Below, piece by piece: positions 1-9,041 of a stretch of DNA of 64,000 bases. Origin of the DNA: Vagococcus silagei (GTDB lineage Bacteria > Bacillota > Bacilli > Lactobacillales > Vagococcaceae); the NCBI RefSeq assembly GCF_004795745.1, contig NZ_SDGV01000001.1, forward strand, positions 124,001-188,000, read 5' to 3'. Made by a program: the position numbers and the translations under genes. Every line of letters starts with the position of its first letter. Position 1 is the first letter of the stretch. Under the pieces are notes generated by a model, which was given only the letters and a program-made list of their open reading frames with translations, was not told where the DNA came from and did not search any database.

Positions 1-788
1 CCTTTTTTAGCCATATCAATTGTCGGATTCTGAGTGCCTGCTGGAATTTGTACATTACCATCTAAACCATAACCAGTTGTTTTATCTTCTTCTTTTGTAG
101 AACCATAACCAACTGACCATTTACCATAACCTTGACCTACTTTAGCTTGAACTAAAGTCACATCTGAATCTGTTGAGATATTAAAGTAATTACCGTCTGC
201 TAACCCTGTGAGATAACTTGGTTTTTGTGCATCACCTGAAGTTGATCCATCAGAGAATGTGCCAGAACGAACGTTTGGTTTTTTAAACCATAGTGTTGCG
301 TTTATTTTTTCGTTCGAGCTGTTAGTAAACTCTCCACTGTTCTTAACTTTAACTGTCCAACCTTTTGCACCACCACGAACATCTTCAACTGTAAAGAATG
401 TTGGATAGATACCCGCTTCAACTTTTGTTCCATCTTCTTTTGTGTACGGTCTGTTCATATAATTAGCATAGTAGTTTTGCGTTTGTGCAATCAATGCTGT
501 TTTTCCAAATGAAATATTTGGAACATACGTGAATCTCAATGGACCTTTTTGTCCTGGCTCAGCAGGATTATACACATGTGGATCTGGATCTGGTGTACGA
601 GGATCATTTGGATCTGGGTTTGGATCTTTTGTTGGAACAATCACTTCTCCGCCACCAGGTTCAAATGTAATATCTGCCTCAGTTTTACTTTGTCTAGCAT
701 CAGGTGTATCAGGTGCTGCATGTGCTGTTAATGCTAATCCAGATAACACAACCGTACAAAGCGTCAAACTTGTCATAACTCGTTTCAT
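1..788 (-). CDS. WxL-domain cell-surface protein, C-terminus cut by window edge
   Basis: The first 262 codons are present and the 3' end lies outside the window. The start ATG at 788 follows a good AGGAGG. Residues 1-25 are a Sec signal peptide ending near AHA|AP. A Pro/Asp-rich linker covers about residues 52-72 (repeats of DPNP and PDPDP). The WxL-family core follows, with the typical LRFTYVPNISFG stretch (about 85-96) and a first tryptophan motif GWTVKV (143-148). The second, C-terminal WxL motif that gives the family its name would be beyond the window. WxL proteins attach non-covalently to peptidoglycan and usually work in complexes with DUF916-type membrane proteins, and one is encoded upstream in the same direction. 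It is the last visible gene of the operon 3569-1. The family call is firm; binding partner and ligand are unknown. Confidence 0.85.
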   Translation of the reverse strand, partial: MKRVMTSLTLCTVVLSGLALTAHAAPDTPDARQSKTEADITFEPGGGEVIVPTKDPNPDPNDPRTPDPDPHVYNPAEPGQKGPLRFTYVPNISFGKTALIAQTQNYYANYMNRPYTKEDGTKVEAGIYPTFFTVEDVRGGAKGWTVKVKNSGEFTNSSNEKINATLWFKKPNVRSGTFSDGSTSGDAQKPSYLTGLADGNYFNISTDSDVTLVQAKVGQGYGKWSVGYGSTKEEDKTTGYGLDGNVQIPAGTQNPTIDMAKK

Positions 789-985
789 CTCAATTCCTCC
801 TTTATATATTTGCAAACTCTTACAACAAAGCTCTTTTAAGCTTTACAAACCATCTTTCCTATTTTTTTAAAATACAAAAAAACACAGAAAAGAGTATAAG
901 AATTCACCATAAAGTAATTATAATACATAACATACTTTAGTGTCAATTTTAGCTCTAAGCTGTGTTCTTTTTTATCTATTAATCA

Positions 986-1744
986 TTATTTGTTTTTTAT
1001 TTTTTTTAACGGCCAAAACATCATATCTGCTTTACCATAAACCTCATGAATTGGTACTAATCCATAGTAACGACTATCGTAAGCCTGCAATCGATTATCT
1101 CCTAAAACTAATATCATATCTTCAGGAATCTTGTCTGCTTCAATCATTGATTCAGTTAACGATTTAGTCGCTTCCAAAAACTGTTTCATTGAAACAGTTT
1201 CTAATCGCTCTTCTTGTGTCTGTTTTACTTCTTGAGTAAAGTACGTCTCTTGTAAAATCACACCATCAATAACAACGGAGTTGTCTGACAGATAATCAAC
1301 CTTTTGTCCTGGAAGACCCACGACACGTCGAACTTGTTGATAACGTGTATCGTCGGGAGATGTCAAAATGACAACATCGCCAAGTTTCAAATTATCTGTT
1401 CTTTTGTAAAAGAGCCCCACTCCTTCTGGAAGGGTAGGATCCATTGAATCGTCAATCACTCTTGCGGTTCCCATTGTGAAAATAAAGAGAACAATCCAAA
1501 TCGCAAACAACGATGCTCCAACAACTAACCCGATTAGCAACATGCTCTTTTTACTTACACTATTTTCGTTCCTCTTCTTTGGTGAATTGCGATAATTTTT
1601 ATTATTAATAGATTGGGGTGGTCTTCGAGATGAATTATTTCTACCTGAAGGTGGCTTTCTCTTACCTACAGGTGGTTTTTTCCTCATTTGCGGTCTATTA
1701 TTTGGACCTGGATAAGGTTTTCTTTTTCTCTCAGATGCATTCAC
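986..1744 (-). CDS. Signal peptidase I-like protein with basic, proline-rich N-terminus; catalytic Lys replaced by Arg
   Basis: This 252-aa protein belongs to the S26 signal peptidase I family. A strongly basic Pro/Asn-rich cytoplasmic N-terminus (about residues 1-66) precedes one membrane segment (about 68-92). The catalytic-serine box DDSMDPTLPEG is intact (Ser100), as is box E, GDNRLQAYDSRYYG (215-228). In the box that normally reads KRxxGLPGD, the sequence is VRRVVGLPGQ, so the general-base lysine is Arg139. The nearest residues offer no obvious substitute lysine. The gene sits in a WxL/DUF916 operon, 28 nt after the preceding ORF, which suggests a role in processing or assembling these surface proteins. 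Known inactive paralogues include Staphylococcus SpsA and the pilus-associated SipA type. It could therefore be a non-catalytic chaperone-like factor or use altered chemistry. Family certain; activity uncertain. Confidence 0.85.
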   Translation of the reverse strand: MNASERKRKPYPGPNNRPQMRKKPPVGKRKPPSGRNNSSRRPPQSINNKNYRNSPKKRNENSVSKKSMLLIGLVVGASLFAIWIVLFIFTMGTARVIDDSMDPTLPEGVGLFYKRTDNLKLGDVVILTSPDDTRYQQVRRVVGLPGQKVDYLSDNSVVIDGVILQETYFTQEVKQTQEERLETVSMKQFLEATKSLTESMIEADKIPEDMILVLGDNRLQAYDSRYYGLVPIHEVYGKADMMFWPLKKIKNK

Positions 1745-1771
1745 ACAACCACTCCCCTTTTTCTACTCATA

Positions 1772-2401
1772 TTAATGCGAGTCCTCTTTCGAAAGTGTTA
1801 ATGTGTTGCTCGCAAATCCTGTATTTCTCATTTTAACTTCTTTTCCCTTAATACCTTTGCCAAATCCAGTTAATTCATAATAAAAGAGATGGTCTATATT
1901 CGATTCTCGAAAAGCCGCCTTAACTGCTGATTCTTTATACTTTAATAAAAGCTCTTCCTCAGTATTTTTTTCAATTTCATAAGCTTCAGTATTTTTTTCA
2001 AACTCGTTTATGACGTTTTCAGGTAGCCCTTTTTTGAAGACTTCTAAATAAACTTGATTATTTTTAGTCTTATATCGATTACTTCCTGAAGCATATAAAT
2101 CCCCTTTAAATATAAGTGTTAGATTAGCGGATTCTTGAATATTTTCAATTTTAAAAGTCGACTTATTTCCATGATTTTCGACAATATAATTTCCAGATTG
2201 ACTATCCACCCAAGTTCCTTCAAATTTTGACAGAAACGGATATAATCTTAATAGTCCAAAAATACCAGCACTTAGCAAAAGAACAATTAATCCCGTTAAG
2301 ACGCCTTTTAAAATCTTACTACCACGCCCTTTTTGTTCAAGTTCTTGCAGTTCTTGTTCCTCTTCTGCTGTTAATTCAATTAAATCTTCTTGGTTTTCCA
2401 T
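1772..2401 (-). CDS. Single-pass membrane protein of unknown function in the WxL operon
   Basis: The protein has 209 aa. An acidic N-terminus of about 28 residues, rich in Glu/Gln, is followed by one hydrophobic segment (about 33-55) and a predicted extracellular domain beginning FEGTWVDSQSGNY. That opening resembles small beta-rich lipocalin- or SnoaL-like extracellular domains, but I recognise no named family. There is no lipobox and no cleavable signal peptide. It lies 16 nt after the DUF916 gene and 28 nt before the signal-peptidase-like gene, so it is almost certainly cotranscribed. Context makes it a candidate accessory protein of WxL complex assembly; this is inference only. Confidence 0.7.
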   Translation of the reverse strand: MENQEDLIELTAEEEQELQELEQKGRGSKILKGVLTGLIVLLLSAGIFGLLRLYPFLSKFEGTWVDSQSGNYIVENHGNKSTFKIENIQESANLTLIFKGDLYASGSNRYKTKNNQVYLEVFKKGLPENVINEFEKNTEAYEIEKNTEEELLLKYKESAVKAAFRESNIDHLFYYELTGFGKGIKGKEVKMRNTGFASNTLTLSKEDSH

Positions 2402-2417
2402 CCTGCTTCCTCAATTT

Positions 2418-3569
2418 CTATTTTTTTGGTCTTGGTTTTTGTTTAGGTCTAGGTCCAGATCCTGGTCCACCTCTATTAGGTCTACGGTTTGGATTCTTAC
2501 CTGCTTTTTTTCGTTTTTTAAGTTGTATACGTCGTTGTTCTTCTTTTTTCTTTTTAAGGAAAATAAAGATAATGATTAAAATAATGAGTAACAACAATGT
2601 AATCAAACCAATAATAATATAAAGTTTTGTATTATCTTGATCTAAATCAACGGCAGTTTTATTAAATTTCTTCGCATCATTTTCAGTTATTTCAAAATTC
2701 TTTGTCCAATTCCATTTTTGTTTTGTATCTTTTGATTCTGCACGCATATTTAATGTATATTTTCCGGCTTTAAAAGGCTGGCTTTCCCAGCTAACATCAA
2801 AGTTAAAGTTGGAATTTGGGGCAAAACGATATTTTTGAGCTTGCGCTTTATGAAGAACTTTTTTATTACCTTCTTTTGTAACTTCAGCATAATACTCAAT
2901 GTCTTCAAGTACAGTTGGCTGACTATTTTGAACATTTGCTTTTACTACATTTCGACCAGCGGTTTGACCAGGGAATACTTTTAATAAATCAAGCTCAGCT
3001 TTAACTGGTTCGTCCGTTTCTGTTAAGTTAATCGCGACAGAATACGCCACTTTATTCTTGATTTTCATGCCGCCACTATCTTTAGCATCTTTTTTCTCTT
3101 CTTCGTCTGGTGTTGTAACGCGAATACCACCTAAGATGCTTCCGTTATATTTTTCAGCCGGCATTGTCAATTTTATTTTAACAACTTGCTTGCTTTTTGC
3201 CTTTACTGTCACTTCTTTAGGAACTTGAGCAACATCTGATAAAGCAAGTTTTAAAGTATTATCCCGCTTAACTTTTCCACCACGATCTGAATAATCTATT
3301 GAACCCGCATCATTTGTTGTCGCATTATTAATCTGCAATAATATTTTTTGATCTTTATCTGATGAATTATTTAATTCAAAATCAAGCTCTTGTTTTTGAT
3401 TAGGTTGCATACGTAAATCATAATACGTAACATCCTTATTATGTTGATTTTTTGGTAAAACGGCATTAACCGAAACGGCTAACGATTGATCTGCGTGTAC
3501 TGATGTTTGACCAGACACTAAAATAAGTAAACTTAATAAGACCATTATGACGATATTCTTTTTTTTCAT
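2418..3569 (-). CDS. DUF916/DUF3324 WxL-interacting membrane protein
   Basis: This 383-aa protein has the architecture of the WxL-associated DUF916-DUF3324 family. A signal peptide covers 1-26 (cleavage near VHA|DQ). Two beta-sandwich regions follow: the first with the family's YYDLRMQPNQKQELDFELNN-like start, the second at about 190-300 with a PGQTAGRN stretch. One transmembrane helix spans about 315-337. The last 46 residues form a highly basic Lys/Arg/Pro/Gly tail on the cytoplasmic side. Such proteins bind peptidoglycan and host ligands and hold WxL partners at the surface. It is the first gene of the operon and has its own sigma-A promoter (3620-3648). The long basic Pro-rich tail mirrors the basic Pro-rich N-terminus of the signal-peptidase-like protein two genes downstream. 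Confidence 0.9.
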   Translation of the reverse strand: MKKKNIVIMVLLSLLILVSGQTSVHADQSLAVSVNAVLPKNQHNKDVTYYDLRMQPNQKQELDFELNNSSDKDQKILLQINNATTNDAGSIDYSDRGGKVKRDNTLKLALSDVAQVPKEVTVKAKSKQVVKIKLTMPAEKYNGSILGGIRVTTPDEEEKKDAKDSGGMKIKNKVAYSVAINLTETDEPVKAELDLLKVFPGQTAGRNVVKANVQNSQPTVLEDIEYYAEVTKEGNKKVLHKAQAQKYRFAPNSNFNFDVSWESQPFKAGKYTLNMRAESKDTKQKWNWTKNFEITENDAKKFNKTAVDLDQDNTKLYIIIGLITLLLLIILIIIFIFLKKKKEEQRRIQLKKRKKAGKNPNRRPNRGGPGSGPRPKQKPRPKK

Positions 3570-3619
3570 TGCTTTGCTCCTTAATTGTTAGTCATAGAAT
3601 TTTAGCTTGCACAAAATTA

Positions 3620-3648
3620 ATTATACATTTTATTTGTTTTTATATCAA
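3620..3648 (-). promoter_or_regulatory. Sigma-A promoter of the WxL operon
   Basis: On the minus strand a -35 TTGATA (3643-3648) and a -10 TATAAT (3620-3625) are separated by 17 nt, about 50 nt upstream of the DUF916 start codon. Confidence 0.7.
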
Positions 3649-3692
3649 TATAAGGTTATTTTTAACGCGCTTCAATACACATAATGATGATA

Positions 3693-3724
3693 TAAAAAAA
3701 GGAGCATGATACTTGGTATCACAC
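3693..3724 (-). terminator. Intrinsic terminator after rodA
   Basis: On the minus strand, GTGTGATAC and GTATCATGC can pair around a CAA loop, followed by TCC and seven T. It lies about 26 nt beyond the rodA stop codon, where the rnz-SDR-lapA-rodA transcript would end. Confidence 0.6.
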
Positions 3725-3749
3725 TACTTCTTAAACATTCTTTAGTTTT

Positions 3750-4937
3750 TTAATAGTCCATCAATTTTTCACCAGGGCGATATTGATAGCGCATTAACAT
3801 CACCAAGCCAATCCCAATCATATTACTAATGATGGCCGAACCACCCTGACTAATAAGTGGCAGTGGAATCCCAGTTAATGGGAGTAAACCGATATTAGCA
3901 CCAATATTTTCAAACACATGGAACAGAATCATCATGATGACACCTGTTGCAATGTAAGAGAAAAACTCATTGTTTGTATCAAAACAAACGCGAATCATGC
4001 GGTAGATTAACATAAAGTAAACCAAGATGACAAAACAGCCACCTAGGAACCCAAAATTCTCACCAATGACAGAGAAAATCATATCTGATTCACGCACGGG
4101 TACGTAGATTTCAGAAACATTGAAACCTTTACCAAACATCCCACCTGAACCAATCGCTTTTAATGCTTGAGCTTGTTGATAGGATTGGCCTGTGGCATCA
4201 TGGAAAGGATCAATCCATGAATCGATACGGGCAAATTGGTAACTCTTGAAGCCAACTTTATATAAGAATTCACGGCCGGCATCTGTTGTAACTAGGTAAA
4301 GAACGCCACCACCTAAAACAACAAAACTAATAATAACTGGCACAATAATCTTCCAAGAAATGCCTGACATGATGAACACACCACCTAAAATAGCAACAAA
4401 TACTAGCAGTGTTCCAAAGTCATCTTGTAAAATCAAAAGAATCGCGACGGGCAGCATGACTAAAATCATTTTTAAGATTAGAATCCCATCTGTTTTTAGC
4501 GTTCGTTTGACATATTTTAGATTATGCTGCGTAATGACATACGCCAACATCAAAATAAAGACAATTTTCATTAATTCCGCAGGTTGGAAGGTCAATGAAC
4601 CAAAGCGGAACCAGTTTTTAGAACCGGTTTTAGTTTCTAAAAACGGATCATAGTAGAAGAGTAAAGCGACCATCACTCCTAAACCGGCGACGTAACTAGC
4701 GGGTGTCAGGCGCCAAATCATCTTCGGCTTAAATTGCATAATAATAAATACGATGACGGCACCCAATAGGTACCAAACACCTTGTTGTAGCATTAATTTT
4801 GTCACATTGACGCTTCTTGAATCATGGGTTAATGCGACATAATAGGACAACATTCCGATAATCGCTAATAAAAATACCGATAGAATGATGCCGTAATCGA
4901 CTTGTTTTTCAGCTTTTTTATATGCTCTCAATCTCAT
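3750..4937 (-). CDS. rodA: RodA/FtsW/SpoVE family peptidoglycan glycosyltransferase
   Basis: A SEDS-family polytopic membrane protein that polymerises lipid II glycan strands, most likely for sidewall or peripheral growth (RodA). The chosen ATG at 4937 gives 395 aa, starting MRLRAYKKAEKQVDYG. The frame is open to 4979, but that start would overlap the upstream gene by 62 nt and has no better ribosome site. About ten hydrophobic segments are visible. Family hallmarks are the GSKNWFRFGSLTFQPAELMK stretch after the fourth segment, the large extracellular loop region around ARIDSWIDPFHD, SEIYVPVRESDMIFSVIGENFGFLG near the middle, and GIPLPLISQGGSA near the C-terminus, the RodA/FtsW signature. It overlaps the LapA-domain gene and ends the rnz-SDR-lapA-rodA transcript. 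Confidence 0.92.
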   Translation of the reverse strand: MRLRAYKKAEKQVDYGIILSVFLLAIIGMLSYYVALTHDSRSVNVTKLMLQQGVWYLLGAVIVFIIMQFKPKMIWRLTPASYVAGLGVMVALLFYYDPFLETKTGSKNWFRFGSLTFQPAELMKIVFILMLAYVITQHNLKYVKRTLKTDGILILKMILVMLPVAILLILQDDFGTLLVFVAILGGVFIMSGISWKIIVPVIISFVVLGGGVLYLVTTDAGREFLYKVGFKSYQFARIDSWIDPFHDATGQSYQQAQALKAIGSGGMFGKGFNVSEIYVPVRESDMIFSVIGENFGFLGGCFVILVYFMLIYRMIRVCFDTNNEFFSYIATGVIMMILFHVFENIGANIGLLPLTGIPLPLISQGGSAIISNMIGIGLVMLMRYQYRPGEKLMDY

Positions 4938-5358
4938 TCTCACTTTCTTTTCGTTCTTGATATTCCGTTTCATCAGCATAATAGGTTGGCAAGTCAGACA
5001 TGACTTGCGAGACGATACTATGTTTTAAATTCGATAATTCTGCACTCTTTGTCGTCAACTCTTCTTCTAATTTCACGATTTTTTCTTGTAATTCTAAATC
5101 ATAGGGTGTTTTACGTTTGAAAGCTAATTGTTCTTTCAATGTTTTAATCTCTTTCTTATCTGCACGTGAACGGAAATAAAAGAATAAGGACGCAATTAAT
5201 GCACCAATCAAAACGCTGGCGATTAAAACTATCACGAGTGGTAATTTGACTTGTGCAAACAGAAAATTCACAACCGTATCTTGCGCATTCGTGACAGCAA
5301 ACAAAACAAAAATGACGACCAAAACAATCATTAAATAGAAACTTATTTTCTTCTTCAT
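4918..5358 (-). CDS. LapA (DUF1049) domain membrane protein
   Basis: A 146-aa protein with two N-terminal transmembrane helices (about 5-24 and 39-63) joined by a short loop with the family's TNAQDTVVNFLF motif, then a charged coiled-coil cytoplasmic segment to the C-terminus. This matches the LapA/DUF1049 family. In Gram-negatives LapA acts in lipopolysaccharide assembly; in Firmicutes its role is not established. The gene lies 12 nt after the SDR gene, and its 3' end overlaps rodA by about 20 nt with the preferred rodA start, so translation is probably coupled. Confidence 0.8.
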   Translation of the reverse strand: MKKKISFYLMIVLVVIFVLFAVTNAQDTVVNFLFAQVKLPLVIVLIASVLIGALIASLFFYFRSRADKKEIKTLKEQLAFKRKTPYDLELQEKIVKLEEELTTKSAELSNLKHSIVSQVMSDLPTYYADETEYQERKESENEIESI

Positions 5359-5370
5359 TTGACTCTCTCC

Positions 5371-6174
5371 TTATTTTTTATTAAAAACCGTGCGTGCTAG
5401 GTAATCCCCAATATGTGGGAATAACTGATAGGTTGTGCTCCCCATGGCCATCAAGAGTGGCGTATTGATTTCTCTTGTATAACGACCCATCTTCGAGACA
5501 ACCTTTTTCGCTAAATCTTCTGGTTGGATCACAAAAGCAGCCACCTGTTTTAAATAATCTCCACTTGGATCAGCTTGATCAAAAAATGGAGTCTCGATTG
5601 GTCCCGGATTAACTGTTGTGACCGCAATATTAAACGGACGCAGTTCCAAGCGTAGACTGTTGGAATAACCAATCACAGCAAACTTACTTGCTGCATAACT
5701 ACTTGATTTGGGTGTTGCCATTTTACCCGCTTGTGACGCGATATTAATAATATGACCATAACCTGTTGCCGCCATCTTTAAAGCAATCTGTTGTGTGACA
5801 TGGATTAAACCTAAGACATTGACTTGAAACATCTGATTGGTTACTGAAAACGGTGTTTCTAACGCTGTTTCAAAAACACCCATCCCGGCACAATTCACCA
5901 GACAATCAATTGTCGGAATTGTTTCTTTAATAAAATCTAATCCCCGTTGGCAATTGTCAAATTCCCCAATATCTAAAATGACAGTATGGACTTGTTGACC
6001 TGACAATTCACAACATGTATCTGCCACTTCTTTGAGTTTGTCCCCACGACGTGCACACAAAACTAATTGTGCACCAGATCGAGCTGCCTCATATGCAATT
6101 TGTTCTCCAAAACCACTTGAAGCTCCCGTAATCATTACCGTACGTCCCCAAAGTTTTTTAAATACCCGGGCCAT
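5371..6174 (-). CDS. Short-chain dehydrogenase/reductase, membrane-lipid or unknown substrate
   Basis: A 267-aa classical SDR. The N-terminal cofactor motif TGASSGFG spans residues 16-23, NCAG is at 94-97 and the catalytic triad is Ser147, Tyr160 and Lys164 (SYAASK). The Arg-rich segment after the second strand (CARRGDK) suggests NADP(H). The C-terminal part, with an LFPHIGDYLARTVFNKK end, resembles the DltE/YqjQ group of uncharacterised Firmicutes SDRs that sit next to rnz. It lies 10 nt downstream of rnz and 12 nt upstream of the LapA-domain gene. The substrate cannot be read from the sequence. Confidence 0.85.
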   Translation of the reverse strand: MARVFKKLWGRTVMITGASSGFGEQIAYEAARSGAQLVLCARRGDKLKEVADTCCELSGQQVHTVILDIGEFDNCQRGLDFIKETIPTIDCLVNCAGMGVFETALETPFSVTNQMFQVNVLGLIHVTQQIALKMAATGYGHIINIASQAGKMATPKSSSYAASKFAVIGYSNSLRLELRPFNIAVTTVNPGPIETPFFDQADPSGDYLKQVAAFVIQPEDLAKKVVSKMGRYTREINTPLLMAMGSTTYQLFPHIGDYLARTVFNKK

Positions 6175-6184
6175 TTTAAGTCAC

Positions 6185-7120
6185 CTACTTTTCTTTCACT
6201 AATGGAATCGTCACGCAGTCAAAATCTTGCATGATTCTCGATTCTTTAAAAATGGCTTGCGCTTCTTTCTGTAAGTCATGCACCATAAAGCCTAAATAAC
6301 GCGAACTAATATGCGTTAAGAGTAATTTTTTAACATTTGCTTTTTGTGCCACGCGTGCCGCTTGAGCTGTTGTCGAATGGTAATAGTTGCGTGCCATTTT
6401 AGCTTCTGCTTCTTTAAAGGTACTTTCATGGACCAACACATCCGCGTCTTGCGCTAAAGTTAAGATATTTGGTGTCTGACGTGTGTCACCTAAAATCGTG
6501 ACGATCCGACCTTTCACTGTTTCACCAACAAAATCAAGACCATTAATTGTGCGACCATCCGGCAAGGTTACCGTTTCGCCATCTTTGATTTTTTTATAGA
6601 TTGGTCCAGCAGGCACATCTAAAGCTTTTAGTTTTTCAACTTGTAATTCTCCTGGTAAATCTTTTTCTTCAACCCGGTAACCAAAGCATTCGATGCGATG
6701 ATCCAAAGTATCACATAAAATACGGATCCCTTTGTCTTCATAAAGCACTCCCGACTGACTAATTTCAATAATTTTTAATTGATATTTTAAATGTGTATCG
6801 GTCACTTTAAGACTGATATCAATAAATTCTTTTAAACCTTTAGGTCCGTAAATTTCAAGTGTGCCTTCGCCCCCTTGGAATGAACGACTACTTAAAAATC
6901 CCGGTAACCCAAAAATATGATCACCATGAAGATGAGTAATAAAAATTTTCGTGATTTTTCGTGGTCGAATAGCTGTCTTTAAGATTTGTTGTTGTGTCGC
7001 TTCCCCACAATCAAACAACCAGACTTCATTTCTCTCATCAAGCATCTTAAGTGCGATACTTGTCACATTTCTTTGTTTTGATGGCACCCCTGCGCCAGTT
7101 CCTAAAAATTCTAATTCCAT
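6185..7120 (-). CDS. rnz: Ribonuclease Z (tRNA 3' endonuclease)
   Basis: A 311-aa metallo-beta-lactamase-fold nuclease that cuts the 3' trailer from tRNA precursors lacking an encoded CCA. The zinc motif HLHGDH is at residues 63-68, the N-terminus [14 protein letters not shown] is characteristic, and later ligands are seen in GDTRQT, HESTF and a final LTHISSRY. Length and motif order match RNase Z of the short (ElaC) form. The one tRNA in this window (43036-43121) has no encoded CCA, which fits a need for this enzyme. It is the first gene of the rnz-SDR-lapA-rodA group. Confidence 0.95.
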   Translation of the reverse strand: MELEFLGTGAGVPSKQRNVTSIALKMLDERNEVWLFDCGEATQQQILKTAIRPRKITKIFITHLHGDHIFGLPGFLSSRSFQGGEGTLEIYGPKGLKEFIDISLKVTDTHLKYQLKIIEISQSGVLYEDKGIRILCDTLDHRIECFGYRVEEKDLPGELQVEKLKALDVPAGPIYKKIKDGETVTLPDGRTINGLDFVGETVKGRIVTILGDTRQTPNILTLAQDADVLVHESTFKEAEAKMARNYYHSTTAQAARVAQKANVKKLLLTHISSRYLGFMVHDLQKEAQAIFKESRIMQDFDCVTIPLVKEK

Positions 7121-7189
7121 GCTATTCCTACTTTTCTTTAAAGTTTCACTAGTAATACTTTATAACGCATCGCGTTTAAATACAAATAA

Positions 7190-7238
7190 AAAAAAGAAAA
7201 AGTGGCGAAATTTTAAACTCTCCCACTTTTTCTTCTAT
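7190..7238 (-). terminator. Terminator after efaA
   Basis: A GAAAAAGTGG-type arm pairs with CCACTTTTTC across a 17-nt AT-rich loop. On the minus strand it is followed by a run of T, just after the efaA stop codon. It also has T residues on the plus strand. Confidence 0.75.
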
Positions 7239-7252
7239 TATACACTCTTTTC

Positions 7253-8194
7253 TTATTGACTTAAACCATCATGTATCTTGTCTAAGTTCCATTTCATCAT
7301 TGTATAGTATGTATCGCCATCTTTACCTTCTTTACCAAGTGAATCGGTAAAAATTGTTTCGTAAATTGGTAATTTTGTTTCGCGTGATACACTTTCCATA
7401 CTTCTTGGGTCAACACTTTGTTCTACGAATAGAACAGGTACTTTTGTTTTCTTGATTTTATCAATAATTTGTGACATTTGATCTGGTGTGCCTTGACTTT
7501 CAGTGTTGATTTCCCAGATATATGCTGCTTTTAAACCATATGCTTTTGAGAAGTATTTGAAGGCACCTTCACTGGTTACCAACAATTTTTTATCTTCTGG
7601 AATATCTTTAAAGCGACCCGCAGCCTCTATATCTAATTCTTTTAACTTATTAATATATGCTTTGGCATTTTTTTCATAATCTGCCTTATGTTCTGGATCT
7701 TTTTTTACAAAAGTATCGCGAATATTTTCAACATACTTAATGCCGTTGTCTAAATCCAACCAAGCGTGAGGATCTTGTTCACTTTCTTGACCTTTGCTTG
7801 TCAAGAATTGAGGTTCAACACCTTTACTGACAACGAAGTAATCTTCTTCTTTTTTCTTCTTAGCAGTTGTCATTAGTTTTTCAAACCAACCATTACCACC
7901 TGTTTCTAAGTTTAACCCATTATAAAGAATCACTTTAGCATCTGTCGCTTTTGAGATATCTTCTGGTAAGGGTTCGTACTCATGAGGGTCCGTTCCACGA
8001 GGCACAATACTGTGCATCTCGATATTGTCTTTCCCTACTTCTTGTGCCATGTCAGCGATAATTGAGTTTGTCGCGACAACTTGCATTTTTGATGAATCTG
8101 CGGCTTCTGTTGAGGCCGAATTATTGTTATTACTGCAGCCGTTAAACAGGAACAATCCTGCAAGCATTGCTGCGGCTAGTTTAAATTTCTTCAT
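7253..8194 (-). CDS. efaA: Manganese ABC transporter substrate-binding lipoprotein
   Basis: A cluster A-I metal-binding protein of the PsaA/EfaA/MntA family that captures Mn2+ (or Zn2+) outside the membrane. The start at 8194 (313 aa) is preceded by AAAGGAGC and gives a clean lipoprotein signal, LFLFNGC with Cys20; the frame continues upstream but inside efaB. The four metal ligands of the Mn-type proteins are present: His71 (DPHEYEP), His143 (DPHAWLD), Glu209 (TSEGAF) and Asp284 (FTDSLG). There is no histidine-rich loop of the AdcA zinc type. It overlaps efaB by 14 nt. With the manganese-type operator upstream of efaC, the Mn2+ assignment is well supported but not proven. Confidence 0.92.
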   Translation of the reverse strand: MKKFKLAAAMLAGLFLFNGCSNNNNSASTEAADSSKMQVVATNSIIADMAQEVGKDNIEMHSIVPRGTDPHEYEPLPEDISKATDAKVILYNGLNLETGGNGWFEKLMTTAKKKKEEDYFVVSKGVEPQFLTSKGQESEQDPHAWLDLDNGIKYVENIRDTFVKKDPEHKADYEKNAKAYINKLKELDIEAAGRFKDIPEDKKLLVTSEGAFKYFSKAYGLKAAYIWEINTESQGTPDQMSQIIDKIKKTKVPVLFVEQSVDPRSMESVSRETKLPIYETIFTDSLGKEGKDGDTYYTMMKWNLDKIHDGLSQ

Positions 8195-9041
8195 GGCTAA
8201 GCTCCTTTGTGTTGTTTTTTTTGAAAAAGCCTTGTTTAGGCGAAAAGATAAAAGCAATCATAAAGAAGACTGCAGTTGTTAATACAATCGTTGCACCAGA
8301 TGCTAGATTGTAACTATAACTAAAGAATAAACCGATAATCGCGCTCACAATGCCGATACCACTTGATAAGAACATCATAACAACGAGACGATCTGTTAAT
8401 AAATAGGCTGTTGCCGCTGGTGTCACTAACATTGCAACTACAAGTACAGTACCTACTGTTTGGAGGGAAGATACTGCCACAAGTGTTAAGAAAAACATTA
8501 ACGCATAATGGATGACTTGAACCTTTAATCCATAAGCTTGTGCCATCACTGGGTCAAAAGAACTTACCAATAATTCTTTATAGAATAAGCCAATGAAAAC
8601 TGCAACTGCAATTGCCACACCAGCTGTAGTATATAAATCACTTGGACGAACAGCCAACACATTACCAAAGAGAATATGGTAGAGGTCGGTCGAACTTTGG
8701 GCAAATGAGATTAAGATAATCCCTAAAGCAAAGAACGAACTAAACACAATCCCAATTGCGGTATCGTTTTTAAGTTGACTTTTTTGTGTGACAAAGCCAA
8801 TTAACGCCGCTGCTAAAATACCAAAGAGTGATGCACCAATCATATAATTAGCACCCACAATATAAGAAACCGCCACACCCGGTAAGACCGCATGAGAAAT
8901 CGCATCTCCCATCAGTGACATCCCTCTTAAAATAATAAAACTTCCAATTAAACCTGAGACTGCTCCAACAATCACAGAAGTTATTAACGCATTTTGTAAG
9001 AAATCATAGGTCATTAACCCATCAATAAAATTTTGAATCAT
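8181..9041 (-). CDS. efaB: Manganese ABC transporter permease
   Basis: A 286-aa ABC-3 family membrane subunit with about eight hydrophobic segments. Characteristic stretches are [25 protein letters not shown] near the N-terminus (given as a region, residues about 32-56) and [22 protein letters not shown] near 195-215. Its ATG overlaps the efaC stop codon as TAATG, so translation is coupled. It forms the channel of the EfaCBA importer. Confidence 0.92.
   Translation of the reverse strand: MIQNFIDGLMTYDFLQNALITSVIVGAVSGLIGSFIILRGMSLMGDAISHAVLPGVAVSYIVGANYMIGASLFGILAAALIGFVTQKSQLKNDTAIGIVFSSFFALGIILISFAQSSTDLYHILFGNVLAVRPSDLYTTAGVAIAVAVFIGLFYKELLVSSFDPVMAQAYGLKVQVIHYALMFFLTLVAVSSLQTVGTVLVVAMLVTPAATAYLLTDRLVVMMFLSSGIGIVSAIIGLFFSYSYNLASGATIVLTTAVFFMIAFIFSPKQGFFKKNNTKELSHEEI

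Noticed and set aside
529-870. Plus-strand open frame across the WxL gene
   Set aside because: Antisense to a well-supported WxL gene with signal peptide and ribosome site; no ribosome site of its own.
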